A stretch of DNA of 36,020 nt from an uncultured Acidobacteriia bacterium (lineage in GTDB: Bacteria; Acidobacteriota; Terriglobia; Bryobacterales; Bryobacteraceae). The DNA is taken from contig CAIRBY010000318.1 of assembly GCA_903876865.1 (NCBI GenBank), forward strand, positions 1 to 36,020, written 5' to 3'. Positions 16,900-23,881 of this stretch are shown here, piece by piece (position 1 is the stretch's first letter; each line of letters starts with the position of its first letter). The position numbers were made by a program, and so were the translations under genes. Below the pieces are notes generated by a model, which saw nothing but the letters and a program-made list of their open reading frames with translations, had not been told where the DNA came from and did no database searches.

Positions 16900-17217
16900 A
16901 TGCGAGTGTTTTTGACAACATTGACGGCGGTAGTATTGAGCGCCACGGCCGGCATGGCCGCTGACGCCGCGGCGGGGAAGGCCGCCTATGACAAGTCCTG
17001 CAAGAGCTGCCACGGCGCGGACGGCACGGCGAACGCGGCGATCGCGAAGATGATGAAGGTCGACATCAAAGATATGAAATCGGCTGAAGTGCAGGCGATG
17101 AGTGCCGCCGACGTGAAGAAGATCATCACCGATGGCAAGGGCAAAATGAAGGCGGTAGCCGCAGCGGCGGCGGACGCGGACAACATTGCAGCCTTCATCA
17201 AAAGTTTGAAGAAGTAG
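16900..17217 (+). CDS. Small class I monoheme cytochrome c
   Basis: A 105-residue periplasmic cytochrome with a signal peptide cleaved near TAGMA (residue 20). The heme motif CKSCH lies soon after (SCKSCHGADG), and the GKGKMKAV segment about 55 residues later supplies a plausible distal methionine, as in class I cytochromes. The C-terminus is a helix ending AAFIKSLKK. It is the last gene of the cytochrome run and probably a soluble electron shuttle between the quinol-oxidising complexes and the outer-membrane conduit. Confidence 0.9.
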   Translation: MRVFLTTLTAVVLSATAGMAADAAAGKAAYDKSCKSCHGADGTANAAIAKMMKVDIKDMKSAEVQAMSAADVKKIITDGKGKMKAVAAAAADADNIAAFIKSLKK

Positions 17218-17244
17218 TGTTTCAGAAGTGAGTTCACCGGACTG

Positions 17245-17276
17245 GGCGCGGGCTTTCCCCCGCAGGATACCGCGCC
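17245..17276 (+). terminator. Possible terminator of the cytochrome operon
   Basis: GGCGCGG (17245-17251) pairs with CCGCGCC (17270-17276), enclosing a smaller possible hairpin GCGGG/CCCGC. Only a short TGTTT follows, so it is a weak intrinsic terminator candidate located 28 bases after the last cytochrome gene. Confidence 0.4.
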
Positions 17277-17343
17277 TGTTTCGGACCGTTCTTTGTACTG
17301 CCGGGCCTTACGTAAAATTGCAGGAAGCAGCACAAAATAATAA

Positions 17344-17372
17344 TTGACAATCAGGTCTTAAACTCGTATTAT
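17344..17372 (+). promoter_or_regulatory. Near-consensus sigma-70-type promoter
   Basis: TTGACA (17344-17349), a spacer of exactly 17 bases and TATTAT (17367-17372) give 11 of 12 consensus bases. An AT-rich stretch just upstream (AAAATAATAA) could act as an UP element. Such a sequence stands out in this GC-rich window. The start point would be the A near 17379. No good start codon lies within 90 bases; a strong terminator follows instead. Confidence 0.75.
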
Positions 17373-17378
17373 CGAATT

Positions 17379-17473
17379 AACCAAGACAGCATCCCTTGGC
17401 GGCGAATCCCCTTCCGCCGCCATCCCTCTGAGTGCAGGGCCCCGAGATCCCATCTCGGGGCCTTTCTCCTTTT
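17379..17473 (+). ncRNA. Candidate small RNA or terminated leader, about 95 nt
   Basis: The interval runs from the predicted start point of a near-consensus promoter to the T-run of a strong terminator. It holds two hairpins: TGGCGGC/GCCGCCA (17397-17403 with 17416-17422) and the terminator stem at 17438-17462. There is no ATG on this strand, and the only short frame starts at a TTG without a ribosome site. It could be a trans-acting small RNA or an attenuator-like leader of the Gfo/Idh gene starting 130 bases further on. I do not recognise it as a known RNA family. Confidence 0.55.
17438..17473 (+). terminator. Strong intrinsic terminator
   Basis: A perfect 11-base-pair stem (GGCCCCGAGAT with ATCTCGGGGCC) closes a CCC loop and is followed by TTTCTCCTTTT. 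This is the clearest rho-independent terminator in the window. Confidence 0.85.
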
Positions 17474-17495
17474 AGCCCCCACTTTTTCAGTCTGC

Positions 17496-17549
17496 GCGGC
17501 GTTGCTTTTTAACAAGTGCGGCGTTGCATTTCAAGAAGTGCGGCGTTGC
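17496..17549 (+). repeat. 22-bp tandem repeat, about 2.5 copies
   Basis: The ten-base core GCGGCGTTGC occurs at 17496, 17518 and 17540, exactly 22 bases apart. The first two copies share a similar AT-rich tail ending AAGT. The third copy loses the tail. The array sits between the terminator and the Gfo/Idh gene. Confidence 0.85.
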
Positions 17550-17603
17550 CGCGGCGCGCGAGGTTCGCCTTGATTGCGGCGAGCCTGTTAAGATCATGAA
17601 TCG

Positions 17604-18593
17604 ATGCGTATCGCGGTAGTTGGTTTGGGATTCATGGGCAGCGTTCACCTGCGCGCCCTGCGCGAGTTGCCGGGCGCGGAACTCGCCGCCGTCTGTTCGA
17701 GCGACCCGCGCCAACTCACGGGCGATCTCACGGCGAGCCAGGGGAATCTCGGCGGACCCGGCGAGGTCTTCGATTTCTCGGGCGTGAGCAGGTATGCCGA
17801 GGTCCCGGCACTGCTGGAAGACGCTTCCGTGGAGGCAGTCGATCTTTGTCTGCCGACCCATCTGCACGAGGAGGTGGCGGTACAGGCTCTGCGCGCCGGC
17901 AAGCACGTGCTGGTGGAAAAGCCGATGGCTCTGGACGGAGACTCGGCGCGGCGCATGATCGCGGCCGCGCGCGATGCGGGGCGCACGCTGATGTGCGCGC
18001 AGGTGCTGCGCTTCTTCCCCGAATACAAGGCATTGCGCGATGCCCTGCCCCGCTTCGGCGCGGTCCGCGGCGCATTCCTGCGGCGGCGCTGCGCGGCGCC
18101 GGCATGGGGCGGCTGGCTACGCGATGCATCGCTCAGCGGGGGCGGCGCATTCGATCTGCTGATTCACGATATCGACATGTGCCTGCACCTGTTCGGCTAT
18201 CCGAAGGCGGTCTCCGCCACAGGGGGCAGCGAGAGCCTGCTCGCGCAATTGTTCTACGACTTCGGTGCGGTGACGGTAAGCGGCGGCTGGCAGCAGGCGT
18301 CCGCCTTCCCGTTCGGGATGGAATACAGCGTGACGCTGGAGGGCGGGACGATCGAATTCCGGTCGGCGGGGCTCGCGCCCACGGTATTCACGGCTACAGC
18401 CGAGCCCTTGTCCGTAGAGACCCGCGATGGATACGCAGCGGAGATCGAGTATTTCCTGGAGTGCTGCCGTACGGGCCGGGAGCCGGAGCGCTGCCCGCCG
18501 CGGGAATCGGCGGCAGCGATCGACCTGATGCACGCCATACTCGGCGCGTGCGAGCGAAACGGAGAGAAACTCTTATGTTCGAACCCGGCGTAA
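17604..18593 (+). CDS. Gfo/Idh/MocA-family oxidoreductase (cytoplasmic)
   Basis: A 329-residue NAD(P)-dependent oxidoreductase of the glucose-fructose oxidoreductase family. The N-terminal Rossmann motif is GLGFMGSVH (7-15), the catalytic-lysine motif EKP is at 105-107, and the active-site helix is GGGAFDLLIHDIDM (179-192), with H188 and D184 as likely catalytic residues. The substrate is likely a sugar, inositol or glycoside. There is no signal peptide. The next gene starts within its last codons and encodes a xylose-isomerase-like TIM barrel, a pairing common in sugar and glycoside catabolism. ATG 17604 opens directly on the Rossmann strand, so the start is secure. Confidence 0.92.
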   Translation: MRIAVVGLGFMGSVHLRALRELPGAELAAVCSSDPRQLTGDLTASQGNLGGPGEVFDFSGVSRYAEVPALLEDASVEAVDLCLPTHLHEEVAVQALRAGKHVLVEKPMALDGDSARRMIAAARDAGRTLMCAQVLRFFPEYKALRDALPRFGAVRGAFLRRRCAAPAWGGWLRDASLSGGGAFDLLIHDIDMCLHLFGYPKAVSATGGSESLLAQLFYDFGAVTVSGGWQQASAFPFGMEYSVTLEGGTIEFRSAGLAPTVFTATAEPLSVETRDGYAAEIEYFLECCRTGREPERCPPRESAAAIDLMHAILGACERNGEKLLCSNPA

Positions 18594-19402
18594 TGATCTG
18601 GGCCGAGCGCGACGAGGCGCAGACGCCGATGGACCTGGGCGTCAAGTACGCGCAACTCGGCGTTCCCGGCGGCATGCAGTTGACGGAGACGGCGGCGAAG
18701 GAGTGGAGAGAGACGCTGCAGGAAACATCGGTGACGGTGGTCACGGTGTTCGCGGCGTACGATGGCGAGGATTACGCGGACATCCCCACGGTGCAGCGGA
18801 CGGTGGGCTTCATTCCGCCGGCGACGCGCGCGTCGCGGGAGGCGCGGACGCTGGCGGTCAGCGACTTCGCGGCGAGACTGGGCGTGAAGAGTATCGCCTG
18901 CCATATTGGGTTCGTTCCGGAAGATGCGACGCACCCGGATTACGTGGCGGTGCGCGGCATGGTGCGGCGGGTGTGCGATCACGCGGCGAAGCACGGGCAG
19001 ACGTTTGCGCTAGAGACGGGGCAGGAGGCGGCGGAAGTATTGCTGCACTTCATCGCGGATGTGGCGAGGCCGAATCTGCGGATCAATTTCGACCCGGCGA
19101 ATCTGATTCTCTACGGCACCGGGGAACCGATCGCGGCGTTGCGGCAACTGGCGCCGCTGGTGGTGAGCGTCCATTGCAAGGATGGGGACTGGCCGGCGGC
19201 GGGGGTGCCGGGCGCACTGGGCAGGGAGCGAGCGCTGGGTGAGGGATCGGTGGGCATTCGACGCTTCGTGGAGACGCTGCGGGAACTGGGCTTTCCCGGT
19301 CCGCTGAATGTGGAGCGGGAGGCGGAAGATCCGCAGGAGCGATTGCGCGACATGGCGCGCGGGGTCGAGTTGCTGCGGACGCTGACGGGGTCCGTCACTT
19401 AG
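18575..19402 (+). CDS. Xylose-isomerase-like TIM-barrel protein (sugar isomerase/epimerase family)
   Basis: A 275-residue protein of the AP-endonuclease-2/xylose-isomerase-like superfamily. Candidate metal ligands appear in the usual order: H in ACHIGF, E in ALETGQE, D in NFDPANL, H in SVHCKDGDW and E in NVEREAED. Members are isomerases, epimerases, dehydratases or, as recently shown for some, lyases of 3-keto-glycosides. The start ATG 18575 has GGAGAG upstream and overlaps the oxidoreductase gene by 19 bases, so the two are co-translated. The frame is open further upstream, but over the previous gene. The pair probably oxidises a sugar-like substrate and then isomerises or cleaves it; the substrate is unknown. 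Confidence 0.87.
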   Translation: MFEPGVMIWAERDEAQTPMDLGVKYAQLGVPGGMQLTETAAKEWRETLQETSVTVVTVFAAYDGEDYADIPTVQRTVGFIPPATRASREARTLAVSDFAARLGVKSIACHIGFVPEDATHPDYVAVRGMVRRVCDHAAKHGQTFALETGQEAAEVLLHFIADVARPNLRINFDPANLILYGTGEPIAALRQLAPLVVSVHCKDGDWPAAGVPGALGRERALGEGSVGIRRFVETLRELGFPGPLNVEREAEDPQERLRDMARGVELLRTLTGSVT

Positions 19403-19408
19403 GGCTGG

Positions 19409-19573
19409 CTAGACGGCTTCGGCGAAGTAGAACTCTTCTTCGGCTAACTCGTGCGTCACCTGGCGGCGGAACCAGAGGTGGATGTTGAGAGTGGCCTGAT
19501 GAATCTCTTCATCGTGGTCGGCGCAGCAGACGGCGCATTCGAATTCGGGGGCATCGGTGAACTCATCAGACAT
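19409..19573 (-). CDS. Small acidic protein with clustered cysteines, unknown
   Basis: A 54-residue protein starting at ATG 19573 (minus strand), eight bases after a strong GAGGAGG ribosome site. It begins MSDEF and is rich in Glu and Asp. It carries CAVCC (residues 13-17) followed by H20, H25 and H33, a set that could bind a metal. There is no signal peptide and no recognised family. It ends six bases from the convergent TIM-barrel gene. Its upstream side is occupied by a 26-bp tandem repeat. A frame extending to 19642 would read into the repeats and is less likely. Confidence 0.65.
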   Translation of the reverse strand: MSDEFTDAPEFECAVCCADHDEEIHQATLNIHLWFRRQVTHELAEEEFYFAEAV

Positions 19574-19587
19574 TGCAGTATCCTCCT

Positions 19588-19716
19588 CAACAGCCGCTTC
19601 CGCGACATTGACGCAACAGCCGCTCGCGCGACATTGACGCAACAGCCGCTCGCGCGAATTTGGCGCAACAGCCGCTCGCGCGACTTTGGCGCAACAGTCG
19701 CTCGCGCGACTGGTAC
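19588..19716. repeat. 26-bp tandem repeat, five copies
   Basis: Copies begin at 19588, 19614, 19640, 19666 and 19692; each starts CAACAG, continues with a C/TCGC core and contains CGCGCGA or CCGCGA. The copies differ by a few bases and the last is truncated near 19716. They lie directly upstream of the minus-strand small gene. The period is not a multiple of three, so it is not a coding repeat. Confidence 0.92.
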
Positions 19717-19786
19717 TCGGCTAAAGATAATCCCCGACGCAAATCCGCGCAAGGCTGGTTCTGGGTAGCGGCGGGATAGCAACAAC

Positions 19787-19812
19787 GGTTAACAGCGAGG
19801 AGTTAACCTCGC
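19787..19812 (+). promoter_or_regulatory. Overlapping, mutually exclusive hairpins before the TPR-like gene
   Basis: GGTTAAC (19787-19793) pairs with GTTAACC (19802-19808). GCGAGG (19795-19800) pairs with CCTCGC (19807-19812). Both stems are perfect but cannot form together. The second ends directly against the ribosome site AAGGGGAG (19813-19820). This could be a translational switch or simply a dyad operator. Confidence 0.4.
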
Positions 19813-19827
19813 AAGGGGAGCGAGCGC

Positions 19828-20250
19828 ATGGCAGACGGGGGTGCAATGGAGCGGGCGAACCGGTTACGCAGCGCTGGCGAACAGGCGCGAGGGCGCGACC
19901 GGGCGCTGGCGTGCAGGAATTACGAAGAGGCGGTAGCGTTGTTGCGCGGGTGCGGCGAGGGACTCCTGCTGGCACACACGGTACGGCACTTGGGCGACGT
20001 GCGTTGCGAGGCCGGGGAGTGGGAGGAGGCGGGGCCATGCTACGTGGAGGCGCTGGCGCTCTATCGCGCGCATCCCGCTGCGCCGGCGATGCACCTGGCG
20101 AACGCGCTGCGGGCGATGGCGGTGTGGATGGAGCATGGCGGCGCGCGGGCAGAGGCGCGGGGCCTGTGGGAAGAGGCGCGCGGACTCTACGCGGAGTGCG
20201 GGATTGCGGCGGGAGTTGCGGAGTGCGAGCGGCGGATGAGCGAACGCTAG
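19828..20250 (+). CDS. Small TPR-like helical protein
   Basis: A 140-residue soluble protein made of helix pairs resembling tetratricopeptide repeats (for example ACRNYEEAVALLRGCGEG, AGEWEEAGPCYVEALALY, GGARAEARGLWEEARGLY). The spacing of Ala, Leu, Tyr and Gly fits three or so repeats. No enzyme motif or export signal is present. Such proteins usually bind partner proteins; the partner is unknown. A ribosome site AAGGGGAG lies eight bases before the ATG. The related phrase ARGLYAECGIAAGVAECERRM closes the protein. Confidence 0.7.
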   Translation: MADGGAMERANRLRSAGEQARGRDRALACRNYEEAVALLRGCGEGLLLAHTVRHLGDVRCEAGEWEEAGPCYVEALALYRAHPAAPAMHLANALRAMAVWMEHGGARAEARGLWEEARGLYAECGIAAGVAECERRMSER

Positions 20251-20312
20251 CGCGCCAACAGGGGGAATGCGGGCTACTCGGCGCCCCACCAACGTGGTCT
20301 TAGAATGACGGA

Positions 20313-20513
20313 GTGAGTACTCCTATCCAACTTCATCCGTTCCCGCTGTTCGAGGGCAGAGCCGAAGAGGCGCGAAGGCTGGCGAACGCGCTGGCGGAGG
20401 GCGGCAGCGAATTGCTGCCGCTGGGCAATTCCGGCTTCAGCCCGCTATTCGCATGGGTGAACAACTGGGTGAACAACCGCTACGGCGTCTCCTGGAAGTT
20501 GAACTGCGCGTGA
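20313..20513 (+). pseudogene. VOC-family (PhnB-like) gene remnant with internal deletion
   Basis: A 66-residue frame from GTG 20313. Its first part (HPFPLFEGRAEEA) matches the opening strand of PhnB-like VOC proteins. The rest (NALAEGGSELLPLGN, FSPLFAWV, RYGVSWKLN) matches their C-terminal end. The middle of about 80 residues, with the metal-binding and catalytic parts, is missing. The join lies near residue 19 in frame. A 12-base tandem duplication (20454-20465 and 20466-20477) inserts an extra VNNW. It is therefore most likely a decaying gene, unless the short product has a new role. Confidence 0.65.
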
Positions 20514-20532
20514 GCGCGGTGACGCGCCGCGA

Positions 20533-21159
20533 TCACTGATTCTCGATGGCGAAGTGCGCGGTGGCGGAGAGAGACTTCGCCTCGTCGGCGGTGATGGTCC
20601 AACCGGGCGGACGGCGTTCGCCGGTAGGCGGGCGGCCGACGCGGATGAAGGCGATGTCGCCGGACTTGAGGGCGAGCGAGGAATCGGCGAGACCGCAATA
20701 CTTGCCGTTCGCGATGCAGACATGGGTCAAGCCGCCGCCAATGGGCAGGATGCTGGAGACGCGTCCCTGCACGATGCGGTGGCTATCGACATATTCGAAC
20801 ATCGGGATGCGGTTGAGTTCGCCCTTGGTGGCGGAGAATTCGCGGAGAGATTCGCCGCCGGGTTGCGGTCCGCCGGTGATGTAGAGCGCGAAGCGGCGTT
20901 CGCCGCCGACTCCGACGAAGGTCAAGGCGTAGTAGAAGGCAATGACCATCGTGAGGCAGGCGAGCGCCGAGGCGAGGCCTGAGATGCCCTGCACGATATC
21001 AAGCCGGCGGCTGTTCGAAGCCCACTGGCTGAAGCGGCCGTGCCAGGTGGTCTCCTCGTCGCCCTGCCAGATATCGGCGAAGTGATCGATGGTGAAGGTA
21101 GCGGCGAAGACCACCGCGAAGAACGCAAAGCAGGCCAACGAGATCATCAGGAATAACAT
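20533..21159 (-). CDS. Uncharacterised membrane protein
   Basis: A 208-residue protein with two predicted transmembrane helices, at about residues 1-22 (MLFLMISLACFAFFAVVFAA) and 58-84 (GISGLASALACLTMVIAFYYALTF, in part). The region after the second helix (about 85-208) is soluble and has no recognised motif. A ribosome site GAGGAGG lies before ATG 21159. The C-terminal half includes two cysteines (CIANGKYCG) that could form a disulfide if periplasmic. It runs convergent with the VOC remnant. No function can be assigned. Confidence 0.7.
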   Translation of the reverse strand: MLFLMISLACFAFFAVVFAATFTIDHFADIWQGDEETTWHGRFSQWASNSRRLDIVQGISGLASALACLTMVIAFYYALTFVGVGGERRFALYITGGPQPGGESLREFSATKGELNRIPMFEYVDSHRIVQGRVSSILPIGGGLTHVCIANGKYCGLADSSLALKSGDIAFIRVGRPPTGERRPPGWTITADEAKSLSATAHFAIENQ

Positions 21160-21440
21160 GATTCCTCCTCACTACGGGCGGTCAGGGGAGCGCAAGGCAG
21201 GGAGGCGGAGGCGGTGAATGCGGCGATGTACGCGACGGAGGAGTGACCCGCCATCGCGACCGCAGGAGTTTCAGCGGCAATCCCGGAAAGAGCGCCAGCC
21301 GACCGCATGGGAGTGTTTCCCATTGTGCCCGCACCTCACAACTCCGGTGTAACACCATTCGACACGCAGCGGGTAGGGGAATCTGAGAGGGCGCCCAGAG
21401 AAGGCTTGTCACCGGGTGCGGCGGGGCGTAGAATCCAGCC
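21160..21440. other. Divergent intergenic region with one short dyad
   Basis: This 281-base stretch separates two divergent genes and must hold both promoters. I see no clear -35/-10 pair. ATGGGA and TCCCAT (21307-21312 and 21318-21323) form a perfect six-base inverted repeat with a five-base gap, which could be an operator. No RNA gene was seen. Confidence 0.35.
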
Positions 21441-21914
21441 ATGAGAACTTGTGGAGTTTTTACTCTGCTTCTCTGGTTCGCTCCGGCCGCATGGGCGCAG
21501 ACCGTACCGCCGGGATGGAAGACCGTGAAAGACCCGAAGGGCGTGTGCCAGATCGCGGTACCGCCGGAGTGGACACCCTGGGCGGAGAACACGGGCGCGG
21601 CAGTGCTACAGGAGACCACGACCGGCCTCGCGGTGGTCACCTATCAGCCGGGACAGGCGTTCCAGGCGCTAACGGAGAGCATGCAGCGGATGCTCGGCAT
21701 TCCGAAGGAGAAGCTGTTCGAGAATACGGCGAAGCGGGCCTTTTATCAGGACAAGACATCGGAGGGCAAGGAAGATCCGAACGGGTACAGCGGCAGCGCG
21801 CCGGGGAAGGACGGGACGTGCAGTTGCCGCGTGGTCTTTCTTCCCAGCATCCCGGCAGAGACGGCGAAGAAGATCGTGCTGAGTCTGGGTCCGGCGGCGC
21901 AGGCTAAGACCTGA
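21441..21914 (+). CDS. Small secreted protein, unknown
   Basis: A 157-residue exported protein with a clear Sec signal peptide (cleavage after AAWA, residue 19). The mature part begins QTVPPGWKTVKDPKGVCQIAVP. That phrasing is common in secreted proteins of this type and is followed by a mixed alpha/beta region with three cysteines (C36, C126, C128). No catalytic motif is recognised. It is transcribed toward the YhhN-like gene on the other strand, and the two 3' ends overlap by 11 bases. Confidence 0.7.
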   Translation: MRTCGVFTLLLWFAPAAWAQTVPPGWKTVKDPKGVCQIAVPPEWTPWAENTGAAVLQETTTGLAVVTYQPGQAFQALTESMQRMLGIPKEKLFENTAKRAFYQDKTSEGKEDPNGYSGSAPGKDGTCSCRVVFLPSIPAETAKKIVLSLGPAAQAKT

Positions 21915-22527
21915 GGACGGGGTGCGGTTCCGCCAATACACCGAGGGCGATGGCGCATTGGGCAGCGTAGTAGGTGGTCCAGACGAGGACACCGCCCAGC
22001 GGGAGCGGTGATTTGAAGCGTCCGGCGCCGAGCAGAGAATCCGAGACCAGGAACAGCAGCGCGCCGAGGAGCACCCAGCGAGTGGGATACGCGGCCTGGC
22101 TGGCGGCGGCGGCCATGGCGAGAATCGCGGCGATGTAGCAGAAGACGGGCACGCGCAGGGGACCGAGGGAAGGCGCGAGCCACGCACCGAACACCAAGCC
22201 ATAGAGCAGCAGGAAGACGAGCAGGGCCGGAGTGCGCAGCGCGCCGCGACACCTCAGGAACAGAGCGAGGTAGACAAGGTGGGCGCAGAGGAAGAGCGCG
22301 AGTCCGCCCAGGAAATAGGCGTTGCCGCAGGCGAGCAGGATATCGCCGCAGGAGGAGAGGAGCAAGGCGAGGGCCAGCAGACGGTGCGCGGAGGCGAACG
22401 CAATGCACGCGAGCAGGGTGATGGAGAGGCCCTTGCACAGGATGGAGAGCGGAGGCGGGACGAGCAGATAGGCGAGGGCGGACGCGGCGGAGAGACCGAG
22501 GATCAAGGTGTGGGAACGGGAGCGCAT
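21904..22527 (-). CDS. YhhN/TMEM86-family membrane protein, lysoplasmalogenase-like
   Basis: A 207-residue integral membrane protein with about eight hydrophobic helices. Two conserved Asp-containing motifs of the YhhN family are present: CGDILLA (60-66) and VSDSLLG (161-167). Animal members (TMEM86A/B) hydrolyse the vinyl-ether bond of lysoplasmalogens. The start is taken at ATG 22527; a longer frame reaches 22578 but would overlap the divergent neighbour's start. The neighbour resembles alkylglycerol monooxygenase, another ether-lipid-cleaving enzyme, which supports a lipid role. The enzyme's activity in bacteria is known for few members, so the function is inferred. Confidence 0.85.
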   Translation of the reverse strand: MRSRSHTLILGLSAASALAYLLVPPPLSILCKGLSITLLACIAFASAHRLLALALLLSSCGDILLACGNAYFLGGLALFLCAHLVYLALFLRCRGALRTPALLVFLLLYGLVFGAWLAPSLGPLRVPVFCYIAAILAMAAAASQAAYPTRWVLLGALLFLVSDSLLGAGRFKSPLPLGGVLVWTTYYAAQCAIALGVLAEPHPVLRS

Positions 22528-22576
22528 CCTCTCTACAATAACGGTTGCGGGGGTTCGGGCATAAGGCTGAGTTATC

Positions 22577-23881
22577 ATGTCTGGCAGGGTTCAAATGGAT
22601 ACCACCTACGGCCGGGCGGTGGCTCTCGCAGTTCCGGTTTTCATCTTCCTGATCGCGCTGGAGTTCACGATTGACCGCGTACGGCGCACACACTACTACC
22701 ACCTCGCCGACGCCATCAACAGCTTGAGTTGCGGCATTGTGAGCACGGGCATGCGCGTCTTCTTCGGCTTTCTGGGGCTGTTCGTGTATGAGTGGGTATT
22801 GCAGCACGCGGCGCCGCTACAGCTTGCCGCGAACCGGTGGTTCACCTGGGTGTACGCCTTCGTGCTCTACGACCTCTGTTACTACTGGCAGCACCGGTTG
22901 GGACATACGGTCGGGCTGTTCTGGGCTACGCACTCGGTGCACCATCAGAGCGAGGAGTTCAACCTGACGACGGCACTCCGGCAGCCGGGAACCGGGGCGT
23001 TCACGAACTGGATCTTCTACGTGCCGCTGGCGCTATCCGGCGTGCCGATCCAAGTCTTTCTGCTGACGGGCGTGGCGCAACTCTTCTATCAGTTCTGGCC
23101 GCACACACAGTTGATCGGCAGGCTGGGGGTGCTGGACCGGTGGATCCAGACGCCCTCCAACCACCGCGTGCATCATGCGCAGAACGATCTCTATCTGGAC
23201 AGGAACTACGTGGGCGTCTTCCTGGTGTGGGACCACCTGTTCGGCACGTTTCAGGAAGAGCGCGACGAGGAGCCGTGCATCTATGGGGTGCGCGGTCAAT
23301 TGAAGAGTTGGAACCCGGTGTGGGCCAACCTGCACTACTGGTGGCTGATGGCTGTGGACTGCGGGCGCGCGCGGCGCTGGAGCGACAAGGCGCGAATCTG
23401 GATTGCGCCGCCGGGATGGCGTCCGGCGGATGTGGAGGCGCGTTTCCCGAAGACGGAGTACGATCCGTATCGCGATTTTTCGCGCTACGATCCGGCACGG
23501 AGCGTGGGGCTGAGCGTGTATGCGGCGGTGCAGTTTCTGGGTGTGATGGCGGCCAACAGTCACTTTCTGGCGCTGTTGGCGAAGCAGGGGACGTGGTGGA
23601 ATCTGGCCTACTTCGGGTTCATTCTGGGCAGCCTGCTGTGCCTGGGCGGAGTGCTGGAAAGCCGGCGGGAGTTTCTGCTGCTGGAGGCGGTGCGGATGGC
23701 GGGCATCGCGGCCTGTACGTTGGGCGGCGGAGTGTGGTTCGGGGGCGTGCAGGATGCGCGGGTGGTGATGGGGATTGGCGCGTTCGCGGTGGCGTCACTG
23801 GGTGGGCTTTGGATGGCTGCGGCCGGGAAGGAAGAGCCGTCGGCACGTGAGCGCGCAAACGCCGGGGCAGGCACGACATGA
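22577..23881 (+). CDS. Alkylglycerol-monooxygenase-like membrane enzyme (fatty acid hydroxylase superfamily)
   Basis: A 434-residue membrane diiron enzyme, close in length to human AGMO (445). The eight-histidine signature is present: HRLGH (106-110), HSVHH (119-123) and HRVHH (196-200), plus H176. The surrounding text, such as DLCYYWQHRLGH, HHQSEEFNLTTALRQ and NYVGVFLVWDHLFGTF, matches the alkylglycerol monooxygenase branch more than the sterol desaturases. AGMO cleaves the O-alkyl bond of glyceryl ethers to an aldehyde, using tetrahydrobiopterin in animals. Helices flank the His cluster, and four more hydrophobic segments form the C-terminal part. Acidobacteria make glycerol ether lipids, so a housekeeping role is plausible. 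ATG 22595 is an alternative start. Confidence 0.85.
   Translation: MSGRVQMDTTYGRAVALAVPVFIFLIALEFTIDRVRRTHYYHLADAINSLSCGIVSTGMRVFFGFLGLFVYEWVLQHAAPLQLAANRWFTWVYAFVLYDLCYYWQHRLGHTVGLFWATHSVHHQSEEFNLTTALRQPGTGAFTNWIFYVPLALSGVPIQVFLLTGVAQLFYQFWPHTQLIGRLGVLDRWIQTPSNHRVHHAQNDLYLDRNYVGVFLVWDHLFGTFQEERDEEPCIYGVRGQLKSWNPVWANLHYWWLMAVDCGRARRWSDKARIWIAPPGWRPADVEARFPKTEYDPYRDFSRYDPARSVGLSVYAAVQFLGVMAANSHFLALLAKQGTWWNLAYFGFILGSLLCLGGVLESRREFLLLEAVRMAGIAACTLGGGVWFGGVQDARVVMGIGAFAVASLGGLWMAAAGKEEPSARERANAGAGTT

Noticed and set aside
19588-19716. CRISPR array
   Set aside because: The copies are contiguous with no unique spacers, and no cas gene is present; it is a simple tandem repeat.
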